Assembly (NCBI GenBank): GCA_003024785.1
Contig: PUQB01000094.1
Coordinates: 409,249 to 473,248 of the forward strand
Reading direction: 5' to 3'
Length of the DNA stretch: 64,000 nt
DNA from: Selaginella tamariscina
Taxonomy: Eukaryota > Streptophyta > Lycopodiopsida > Selaginellales > Selaginellaceae
Shown piece by piece: positions 22,270 to 36,906 of this stretch. Under the pieces are notes generated by a model. It saw nothing but the letters and a program-made list of their open reading frames with translations, was not told the DNA's origin and searched no databases. A program made the position numbers and the translations under genes. How positions within the stretch are numbered: position 1 is the first letter of the stretch; every line of letters starts with the position of its first letter.

Positions 22270-23552
22270 CGTTACCACCCTCAGCTGGCCAAAGGATCCG
22301 CTCCAAAGTCTACTCCCCACATTCTGCAAGAGGAGTTGTGAAATGTTATAACTGTAACAAACCTGGTCATTTTGCTAAAGAGTGTCAGGCCCCCTCACAA
22401 CAATCAGGACATTTCAAGGCGATGGTAGAAGAGGAAGTTGCTGAACCAGAAACACTTGAAGATCCGGAAGATGAGTCAGAAGAGGTAATGTTGTGCCAAA
22501 CACAACTTGCCTTATTCGTTATTCAAGACAAAACTGACCCTTTGCTATATTTGACAGGAAGGATACGAGGGGACCGAGTCCGAATGATGATCAATATTGG
22601 AGCAACATATAACTTCATCGACTAGTCTAGTTCGTCAGTTGAATTTGAATGCAATAAAGATGTGTGAAATAAAGATCAATTTTGGCAAAGGTTTCAAAAT
22701 ACTAATAATATAGCAAGGGCAATTCCTGTCCAAATCAAAGATTAGAAGGCTAAGCTAGACTTAGTTGTCTTGAATATGATGGGGTTTGATTTTGTTTTGG
22801 GTATGGAATGGTTCCATAACATGTAATCGAAATGAGGGGTTCTGGAGATAATCGAATCATGCTTGCAGCAGATAAAGAGGACATTACGCTCAAATGGAAA
22901 TGCTAACTGATAAGGATTGGAATCCTATGTTCCTTACCTTAACTCAGTTGCATAAGGTAGTTAAGCATCGGGAACGTGTGTTTCTTGCAATGGTTTTGGA
23001 TACTGGTGAAGTCAAATAGGAGATGGTCAAGGATCAGTTCTCGAACCTATTTTGGAAGTCTTGAACATGTTTAAGGACGTGTTGCCGAAAGACTTGCCGC
23101 CCGAGTTACGTTCACGTCGAGATGTGGACCATAGGATAGAAATTTTGCCATTTTCGTCTCCACCGGCAAGAGCCCCATATCAATTGAATCCTCAAGAGTT
23201 AGTAGAATTGAAAAGACAGCTGACAGAATTGATTGGTCGAGGACACATTCGACCTAGTCAATCGCCATATGGTGCACCTATCTTGTTTGTAATGAAAAGG
23301 ATGGTATGATGCGAATGTGTGTGGACTATCGAGTGCTAAACACGATAACTATAAAAAATAAGTATCCTCTTCCATGAGTGGACGACTTATTTGATAGACT
23401 ATCGAAAGCAAAGTATTTTTTCAAGAATAGACTTGAGATCGGGGTACCATCAGATTCGGGTAGCAGAGAATGACATTGAGAAGACCTCTTTCGAACGCAT
23501 TATGGATCATTTGAGTTTTTAGTCTTGCCATTTGGGTTGTGCAATGCTCCAG
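22270..23552 (+). pseudogene. Element E gag end, protease and RT start
   Basis: Zinc knuckle CYNCNKPGHFAKEC (CCHC) at about 22,349-22,390. An acidic linker follows. The protease has NIGATYNFID near 22,590-22,625, where the catalytic Asp is replaced (the family has D-S/T-G), and its tail FDFVLGMEWF is near 22,787. RT begins at about 23,052 with block RSQSPYG-type sequence ([17 protein letters not shown] near 23,240-23,290). It ends at LPFGLCNAPA, just before the polymerase active-site block, where the AAA exon begins. Several stops interrupt it. Confidence 0.75.
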
Positions 23553-28420
<4,868 letters not shown>

Positions 28421-28581
28421 CATTTCAAGTTTAAATACAACCTCTGTATATACTGTATTATATGCAAAAATAAAGTACTTGTTATTAATTAATCTTATAT
28501 CTTCATAACCTTTTAACTAATTAATTGTTTTAATATTAATAGAAGGAATCTGACATTGCGTCAAGAATTTTATTTCTTTAT
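28421..28581. other. AT-rich DNA between AAA exon and transposon
   Basis: No coding signal. Probably the intron or 5' region of the AAA gene; it ends with the TAT target duplicate (28,579-28,581). Confidence 0.5.
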
Positions 28582-29948
28582 GGGTCCGCACCGGCCCGTA
28601 AATTTACGGGCACCATAGAAATTTTATAAAGAAGTTTAAAGGTGTGTCCGCACAACCCCGGAAAAGCTAATCATTAACATTAAGAATACGATTGAGTTTA
28701 TGAGAAGAGTCCGCACCAAAGTCATTTTTTTAAAAGAGTGTCTGCACCTTCTTTTTCTCGTAAAACAATCAAAAAACTCACATGGCTCTACAAAACGACT
28801 TCTTCCATGTCCTCAGCCCTAACACCACCTTCATCCAGGGAGCTGCTTAAGCCATCAGCAAATGCCAGGTTGCTTGGACCAGGATGTGCAGCAGAAGCCG
28901 GGTTGCTTGGACCTGGTGCTGGGCTGCTTGGATGAGGACATGCAGCAGATGCTGGTTGCTTGGACCTGGTGCCGGGCTGCTTGGACGAGGACATGTAGTA
29001 GATGCCGGGCTGCTGCCTGGCCATGCAGCAGATGCCGGGTTGTTGCCTGGCCATGCAGCAGATGCCTTGCTACTTCCCTTGACCTTGCAGCAGATGCCAG
29101 GTGGCTGCCCCTTGGCCTTGCAGCAGATGCTTGGACGAGGACATGCAACAGATGTCGAGCTGCTTGGATGAGCACTTGTAACAAATGCCAGGCTGGACGA
29201 GGACATGCAGCAGATGCCGGGCTGCTTGGACGAGGATATGCACAGATGCCGGGCTACTGCCTGGCCATGCAGAAGATGCCTTGCTACTTTCCCTTGACCT
29301 TGCAGTAGATGCCAAGCTGCTGCCCCTTGGCCTTGCAGCAGATGCCGGGTGGCTGCCCCTTGGCCTTGCAGTAGATGCCGAGACACTAAGACCTGGATGC
29401 CACAGCCTATCATCTCCACAAATGAAGCCAGCTCCATCCAACAAGCCAGTTCCACGATTAAAAATGGTAAGCCACGGCCTTGCCCTCTTGCTCTTATCCC
29501 CATGTTATTATATGCCACCTTACCCTATTTCCATGTTAATCCATTTCCTTATTTTCATGTGGATCTCTTGGCTTTTAGAGATGGAGAAGCTCTCCAAATC
29601 CAATGAGCTGTCCTCTTGCATCACCTTATCAAAAGCCTCACCCTCGCCTTCTTACTCCATAATTTTTTTTAAACTCTTTGGCGCCAAAAAACCCTAAAAT
29701 TCTAAATCAGACAGTGCCATGTCATCCTGGGTGACTCATAAGATTTATGTAAAAAATAAAGTATATATCAAAATATTCCCCGTAGGCCCCGTACTTTATA
29801 GGATGGTGCGGACTCACACTAGAAAATAAAATTTTAAAGTTTTAAGTGCACCCGTAAATTCTGTGGGGTCTATCGGTTGGTGCGGACTCATTTTAAACAA
29901 AAAAAAATATCTTATTTTACGGAGTTTACGGGTTGGTGCTGACAACCC
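28582..29948 (-). mobile_element. Non-autonomous TIR transposon with captured coding-like DNA
   Basis: Ends are GGGTCCGCACC and, inverted, GGGTTGTCAGCACC, flanked by TAT on both sides (28,579-28,581; 29,949-29,951), a possible 3-bp target duplication. The motif GTCCGCAC recurs in both arms (near 28,584, 28,648, 28,710; inverted near 29,802, 29,877), as in subterminal transposase sites. The centre (about 28,800-29,460) is a GC-rich minisatellite. On the minus strand, about 29,665-29,530, an open stretch reads EAFDKVMQEDSSLDLESF, which looks like a gene fragment. No transposase is present. PIF/Harbinger or CACTA-type mobilisation is possible from the 3-bp duplication; I cannot decide. Confidence 0.6.
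28855..29400. repeat. GC-rich minisatellite inside the transposon
   Basis: Imperfect units of roughly 30-50 bases built from CTTGGACGAGGACATGCAG, CAGATGCCGGGCTGCT and CTGCCTTGGCCTTGCAGCAG. Its composition keeps several frames on both strands open (up to 223 residues), so open length here is no evidence for a protein. Confidence 0.8.
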
Positions 29949-29951
29949 TAT

Positions 29952-30669
29952 TATATATATAGTTTTCTAACATTTAGTACGATGTAAACTATTAAAGACA
30001 TTTTAGGCGAGGACATATGCTACTTCCACGAAGTAGTAGCGAGTGACACACGCACATAACACACACACGCAGACGGACACAGAGTTGTTGTTTACTTTTC
30101 AAGAAGTGCAACACACACAGATTCATTTATTTATTTATTATAATATATTATAGCCTTGGACTATATATAAGACTTTCTAGGCCAGGACGTTCATTTATAC
30201 ACATATACGTATTTGGAGAGAGAGAGATCAACAATAAAGCTAAATAGTGAATTATATTTGTAAGTAAACTAATCAAACATAACAAGTATCTCCCATCAAT
30301 GGAGTATGACGTGTACAATTGACACGCACGTGCGTTGTGAGTTTGCAGACGTGTATTCAGACGTATATACATATAGGTGCGTGTACTCACTCTGTATAAT
30401 CTGAATTGTCTGGTGGTTACCAAAATCAATCGTACTGGTTTATTAATAAGGATACTATTTATTAATCAAATTGATAATAGCAGTAATACAGGGCAATCAT
30501 AGCTTAAAAGAAAAATAGTGAATTAAATAAGAAAACATATATATTATTAATTATAGTTACATATATATAAAACGTATCTATATGTATATAGACACATAAT
30601 CTACTCGTTGACGTATAAACTTAAAACGTTACCTGATATCAGTTTCCTCCTTGAGGTCGCATTAAAAAT
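29952..30669. other. Intergenic or intronic AT-rich stretch
   Basis: No coding exon recognised. It contains CA-rich runs near 30,045-30,075 and 30,110, and AT microsatellites near 30,540-30,600. If the AAA gene has a 5' exon it might lie here, but I do not see its hydrophobic start. Confidence 0.4.
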
Positions 30670-31691
30670 TTAATCCTGATTACCAGAAGGATTAATAGTA
30701 GATAATAATATAGCAGCCTTGAACACCATGAATCCAGCCGCGCCACCTAATAGCTCTTCCCCACCAAGTTGCTGCATCTGTAAAAACGTTTACGATCACG
30801 AATATCAACACACACACACACACACACACGCATTTACCTGAGTCTTTGCCACGGCGAAAAGCAATGAAACCACCAGGAGCAAACGTGCACTTGAGTTCTT
30901 CAAGCTTGGAAAGAACCCTGAAGATTTACCAACGCGATCTACAATGCCCTGAAGTAGAAACAAGTAGAAGAATCCACCGGCTCCGCCAAATAAGAACCCG
31001 CTTGCAAGTCTCTTATAACCTGCTACTCGTAGAATCCCTACATATAAAAATATATACATATACACACATATACTAGCACCCACACACACATTTACCAGTT
31101 CCGAGTGTGACTAGAAAAGCATCAGAAAGAAGTGAAGATTTCTTCAGTGACTCGTACTCTTTCATCCCTTGTTCTCTCATTTCTTCTTGGGCCCTTATAT
31201 ACCTGTAGAAAAGCATTTATCTATTCAGACTCGTCTACTATATATGTTTATATAATGTCAGTGTGAGAGAGAGAGCGATTACTCAGTACTGTTTTGGGTC
31301 TGGGGTTTTAACTCTATAGCAGAAACATCACCACCATCCCCAAGAAGCTCACCATTGCCTTTGGAAATGTAAACAGACTCTTCTTACACTCTTCACTCTC
31401 AACATGAGAAGTTCAATGTACATGTATGTATATCTTACTATTATACTTATGATGCTGATGGTGTGTGATATATCAACACACACACACATACACATACACA
31501 ACACATATACATGTGTATATACCTGTTTCCGGGCCGATCCAGAGTGCTTCCAGCTGACCCATATCCGGCGCAAGAAACTCCAATACATCAACATCACGAA
31601 AACGAAAACCCTCATTATCCACGCATCTCAAAGTGCTCTTTCCTTGCTCCCCAATCAAAGCAACCCAAATCCTCCCTCTAGCCACAGACAA
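30670..31691 (-). CDS. Membrane protein with N-terminal beta-rich domain, family not recognised
   Basis: Five exons with clean GT-AG borders: up to about 31,691-31,523, 31,358-31,283, 31,202-31,096, 31,037-30,838 and 30,777-30,670 (stop TAA). The first encodes RIWVALIGEQGKSTL...ALWIGPETG, which loosely resembles a PLAT/LH2-type fold. Then come a charged linker with EEMREQGMKEYESLKKSS, a Gly/Phe-rich hydrophobic segment (SGFLFGGAGGFFYLFLLQ), a second hydrophobic segment (RLLLVVSLLFAVA), and a short Ala/Gly-rich tail ending STINPSGNQD. No ATG is seen in frame at the 5' side (a stop lies upstream near 31,725), so the start and any plastid transit peptide are missing or frameshifted. An organelle membrane protein is an inference only. 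Confidence 0.6.
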
Positions 31692-31734
31692 ATCAGAACC
31701 GCGACGACCAGTTCGACCTTATACATAGAAATGC

Positions 31735-32115
31735 CGCCGTTTTCCGACGGATTGAATCCGGCAGAACTTCCGGCAGGGTCTGTATTGAACCAATACCGGA
31801 AAAGCTGCCTGTTCTTGTGTTCTATAGCATCCGCCGTTGGAAAGATTGAATCCGGTTCCGGCATGCTTATAAATGCCGGATTTTTCTGAATGTTCTTGTG
31901 TTCTATGTATGCTAACTATGAATCTCTTACTTCTGTGTGAAATGCCCTTTTCTGCAACGTATCCGCCCTTTTCATGATCGGAAAACCGAGCGAGTCTGGT
32001 AGAGCTTCCGGCAAGTTCTGTATTGGAAAGAATCGATATCAGATGCTTTGATTTTTGTGCTGGTTCTTCTGTTCTATGTATATAATAAAAGTGAATTGAA
32101 TTCTGTGTAGAATAC
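31735..32115. repeat. Three diverged repeats upstream of the membrane-protein gene
   Basis: A block containing CTTCCGGCA(G/A), GTCTGTATTG, TTCTTGTGTTCTAT and ACTTCTGTGTG-like words occurs in three partial versions (about 31,759-31,830, 31,845-31,950, 32,003-32,112). Spacing is roughly 110-150 bases. No coding frame spans them. They could be promoter-proximal duplications. Confidence 0.5.
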
Positions 32116-32220
32116 CTCGACTTATGACCACATGCGTGCCCCAATTCGGACGCCGGACTGTGAGCAGTGCCATTTCGTATAAGCCCAACAAGAAAATGAG
32201 CGCCAAATGATGAACCCTAA

Positions 32221-33801
32221 ACATATATTTAAAAAGTATCAAGCGTAAGTTTATAAATATTAATTGTGTATACAAGTAAATGTAAAAATATTTTTATTAT
32301 CGTTATTATATACAATATATAAATAGTTTATTATATATATAATATAATAATATAACCAATTAAAAAACTTTTAAGTTGAGTTTTAAGTTACTTCCTTTAA
32401 ATTTAAGATAATTTTTTAAAAGATTTATAAATAAATATTTACATATTCATGCAAATTAAATATACTTTAATCATTTATAAATATAATATCAGACCGAGCA
32501 GCAACATAAATGAAAAGAGATTATGACAAAGTAATCAATTAGAAAGATTAGATTAAAATCAATAGCATTAAACATCATTAATATTATTTTCAATTTTCAT
32601 TTTTTAATTTGAAATGTCAATTTATAAATTTTCTAAATTAATATTGAGATTTAGTTTGAAAATAAAAATCCCTTTACTAATTTTAAAATTAAAATACATA
32701 AATTTAATTTTAAAATTGACAATGTGATTTTAATCAAAATAATTATAAGTTATTAAGCAAGGCTCTAAATAATTTAATTTCCACTGTTAAATTTAAATTA
32801 GATTTAAATTTAAAATTTAGGGATAAATGAATTTATTGACCAATGGTTATAAATAATTTAATTTGTATTATTAAATTTAAATTAGATTTAAAGTTTTAAT
32901 CCTTACTTTAAAATATTCTTTTAAACTTTATAAAATTATAAATTTGCCCTATAATTCTTTATGAAGTTTGAATATTATAAAATATTTTTACTTAATCTAG
33001 AACATTTTATTTATTTTAAATAATTTAAAATATTTTATTTAATTCAGGGCAAATACAATTAAGAACCTAATTGAGCATTGGAATTTGTGCTAAATGAAAA
33101 TTATTATAAATAATTATATTAAGGAGTTGTTAAATGTGATTAAAACCGATATTATTGGTGATCACCGTGAGCTTCACACGATTGCATTCAATCGCAAAAA
33201 GTACATCATAAAGTGAAGCTTGCATTTAAAAATTGTATACATCCGTTATAAAAAGACAGCCAACTTATTTAAATTAAATTTTCATAAGTGTTTTTTAATG
33301 TGGAGGAGTTCACACATTCGGTGAAAGAATTAAAATTGAAGATGAAAAACATAATCGAAAATGTTAAACGTGAAAACGGTGTTAATATATCCTATACGAG
33401 AGTTTAAAAGGGAAAATAAAAAATAGTTGAGAGATTCATAAAAATCATGCAAAAGGTTATACAAAGCTCATTTTATATTACGAGAAGCTTTTAAAGAGCA
33501 ATTCCGAAAATAAAGTATTTTAAAAAAAAAAAAATCAAAATAGGATGTTTCAAGTGGTTGTTTGTTATTTTTGGAGCATGTTTAACTAGTTTTTCATAAT
33601 AATTAAAACTGAATTATATAATATATGATTTAAAAATAAAAAATTACACAGTTTGAAATTGCATCAATAGTATACTAATAATATTTTTAATGTGCTGAAT
33701 AGAGTAAAAGGCATACGAACCAATAATAACACCATTTAAATGTTTAAAACAATAACACCGTTTTAAAACTTATTTTAAATTTATTTTAACACAACTTAAT
33801 G
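32221..33801. other. Very AT-rich intergenic DNA
   Basis: About 1.6 kb, strongly A/T, with repeated ATTTAAATT-like words (for example near 32,775-32,900). No exon, LTR or TIR recognised. It contains the 3' flank of the alpha-glucosidase gene. Confidence 0.5.
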
Positions 33802-36655
33802 TTACATCGTTTTCAAATAAATTTGAAAAGGTTTGCCCAACGGCAGGTTAAGGCCACTCAACTCATGTATCCCATGGTTACCCGGAACCAAACCCTTCCA
33901 TATCAAGTTAACAAATAGCTCACTGGTTCCTGTTAATCCAGAACCAACTATAACCACCGTATTAACAATGTAATTCTCCTCCATAGCAAACTCTCCATAT
34001 CTTACCTGCGACTCGATAAAAACCCTATCTCTGCTCTTCTCCGCAGCAAACTCCACCACAGTCGACCGTCCACGTGTAAGCTCCATCTCGACGTCCTCTC
34101 CGTTGTCGAGGAAAAGGCTCCCACTACCGTTGCCCTTCTCCGGAAAGGCTACCAAAAGGGTGAAAGGGCTCCTCCTCACCTCCGAGGTCGTCATCGCCTC
34201 CTGCTGCATGGGGACGATCGAGCCTCCCGAACGTGAACGTTCGTGGAACTCAATAGAGCCGGGAGCGTACGTGTGGAGCCGTTTGACGTAATCACGTTGG
34301 AGTGATTGCTGAAGTCGTACCACGTACCGTTTGGGAAATACGCTACCACAGAGCTGGCACCTGCAATGAACAAGTTAATAGATATGTATGTATATAGAGA
34401 GAGGAAGCGAAAGACAAACCTTCGTCTAGAACAGGAGACACCATAACAGAATCACCGAGCATGAACTGGGAATGGATTCCCAGGGTCCCGGAATCCTCGG
34501 GAAACACAAAGAAGAGGGGTCTGGCAATGGGCCAACCCCGAGAATGGGCAGAGTACACAAGAGTGTATAGATAAGGAAGCAACCTGTAGCGGATCGAGAG
34601 TACATTCCTGGCGGATTCCGCCACAGATGGCCACGTATACAGCGGGTGAGGGAGGGCGTGGATGTCGTTGTGGTTCCTGGAGAACGGGTAGAACGCACCG
34701 AGCTGTATCCAGCGGTTGCATAGCTCCTCAGTTGTATTCCCGAGAAACCCGCAGATATCCGCGCCAACCATGGGGATTCCCATCATTCCCGAGTTCAAGA
34801 TACTCACTATAGAGTACCTGAGGTCCTCCCACGTGGCACCGTTATCGCCGCTCCAGTGGGCGGTATACCGCCCAGAGCCGATGAACGTCGACCTGGAGAG
34901 CAGAAACGGCCGCTTTCCGGTCGTCTCCTTGAGGGCTGTGTTTGTTACTGTGGCCTCGGCAAGCCCGTACAGATTGTGTGCGTTGTACTCGAGGACTCCC
35001 CCGTAATGTGTCGCACTGGGTGAAACCGTTTTCCATCCTATGGGGTTCCCGCTGTTGTTTATAGCAAAAGGAGGCTTTTCCCACTGGGAACTCTCATTAA
35101 CCGAGCACACCAAGCAGCAGTCCGTGAAACAGTCAGTTCGGTTCCCCAACGCACATGCGGTACCGGAGCAGAAATTTGAAGCCTCGTTCATGTCGATCCA
35201 TAGCCCGTCGAACGGGATGATACTGTGGAAATCCGATATCTCCCTCGTCCAGTACGAGCTAGTCTTCGGGTTGAGGAAGTCAGGGAAATGTACTGGTCCC
35301 GGCCATACCTGACCCATGTATGGCTTCCCGTACATATCCTTGATGAATATATCTAGCTCCTTCCCTCGTTCATATGCTGGGTAGTTATCCTCCACTTTGA
35401 TACCTATAGAGAAACGTATGTGTGTGCGTGCGTGGTGTGGGAGAGAACTTACCTGGATCGATTATTATTACGTACTTCTGTTGGCTAGAGTTGAGCCGCT
35501 CCACAAAGGACTGCAACTTGTCCTTTGGGAAGTTAACTGGGTCCAGGGTGAAGTCCTTATAAGAGTCCATATAATCGATGTCTGACCACATAACTTCGAG
35601 TGGTATACGTGCCAAACTATAGTTTGTAACCACGGACTGCAACTCCTCCACGTTCTTGAAACCGTATTTGCACTGGTGAAAACCTGTCAATATAATATGT
35701 AATATTGTGTGTGCGTGCACACACACACGTGTATAGGTGACTTGCCTAGGGACCAGTAAGGCATGGGTGCAGGTTTTCCAACGAGGTCCGTAAGCTGCTC
35801 GACAACTGATAACGGCGTGGGTCCGGCAAAGAAGTAAAAGTCCAACACACCACCGAGGACTCTGTATGTTAACGTGTCCGGTCCATATTCGATATTCATC
35901 CCGTTACTGTTGAGTAGAAGAACTCCATGTGAATACCCTTTAAAATATAGGTAAAATTAGTACACACACGCACGCACGCACGCACGCACACACCTTTACG
36001 AACGTCCATGTAGAAGGGCCACGAGCTATATAGATTGACGTCCGTAGTCTGTGCGGAAGTGTCCGATGTCCATAACGAGTAGTTGGTGTTCTGGAGCAGT
36101 GTAAAGCCTCCCTTTCGGGTGCTCTCGCCGAGTCCGTACAGCAGTGCATAGCTCGGAACTGTTGTGGATATCTCGAGGTACTGGTCCTTGAAGGTGAGTC
36201 CTGTACCGGAACTGAATATACGGCGTCGCCGGTGGACGTTCTAACGATGGAGAACGTGAATGGATCGTCTGTGTATACAAACTGTAAAGTCCGGAGAGAG
36301 GAGTTGTCCGGCCTTCTCGGCCGTGGGATGAGTGTCTCTGGGATTTCCCATCTTCTCGAATCTGTTATGTGGACTCTCACACTGTCGCTCGATTCGTAAC
36401 TGGAGAGAAGAGGAAATGGGAATCACGCACGCCCACGCCCACGCACGCGCGCGCACACACGTACCGTACAGTGAGTGTGAGATTCCGTATATCGGGCCCG
36501 TATGTGTCGGAGGTTGTAACGTTCTTGAGATATGCAATAATGTCCCCGTGATTTTCTTCGATAGATATGATCTTGTATCCTCCTAAACCATAGACATTTA
36601 CAAATAATATTTGGAGCACTAGCACAACCTTGAGAAAAACTGAATAATTGGCCAT
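33802..36655 (-). CDS. Alpha-glucosidase, glycoside hydrolase family 31, secreted
   Basis: Six exons: 36,655-36,465, 36,399-35,994, 35,937-35,746, 35,683-35,453, 35,403-34,420 and 34,360-33,802. The ATG at 36,655 opens a signal peptide ([19 protein letters not shown]). The GH31 nucleophile motif [10 protein letters not shown] is near 35,194 and the acid/base motif HWSGDN near 34,850; both are intact. It would release terminal glucose from alpha-glucans in the apoplast or vacuole. The third intron uses a GC-AG donor (AG|GCAAGT, 35,745). Two single-base frameshifts occur: near 36,210 in exon 2, and near 34,228 in exon 6, where one G of a run appears lost. Length near 900 residues is usual for the family. 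It is divergent from SPB1, with about 250 bases between them. Confidence 0.9.
35744..35745 (-). other. GC-AG intron donor in the alpha-glucosidase gene
   Basis: Exon 3 ends ...CCTAG followed by GCAAGT, and the next exon (35,683) restores [11 protein letters not shown] in frame. The strong remaining match to the donor consensus is typical of genuine GC-AG introns. Confidence 0.75.
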
Positions 36656-36905
36656 GACACTGTGTATACACCATGTATATATATGCATATATTTGATGCC
36701 CTTTTAATTATCTCAACAGCCGTGGTTGGACTTTATTAGATAAATTGTTAATTTCTATATATCACTGTCAAATAATAAATATAAAATAAAATAAATAAAT
36801 AAATAATAGAGAGAGAGAGAGAAAGAGATTGACACCCTTGTATATGTGTCATATATAGATTACTATCGATACCAAAGAAAACCTAAAACAGAGGTTTAGG
36901 GTTTT
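36656..36905. promoter_or_regulatory. Bidirectional promoter region between GH31 and SPB1
   Basis: The two genes start head to head about 250 bases apart. The stretch holds AT- and GA-microsatellites (36,780-36,830) and the telo-box near the SPB1 side. No clear TATA box faces SPB1. Confidence 0.6.
36896..36904 (+). promoter_or_regulatory. Telo-box (TTAGGGTTT)
   Basis: TTAGGGTTT is the reverse complement of AAACCCTAA. It lies immediately before the first SPB1 codons. This element is common near transcription starts of plant ribosomal-protein and ribosome-biogenesis genes, which fits the neighbouring gene's role. Confidence 0.7.
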
Positions 36906-36906
36906 A

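Noticed and set aside
23421-23552. Extension of the AAA ATPase frame past 23,553
   Set aside because: The residues after AVIRR are the antisense translation of the gypsy RT, so the AAA protein ends at the join.
28788-29697. Long ORFs on both strands as real genes
   Set aside because: They arise from a GC-rich tandem repeat whose composition excludes stops in several frames.
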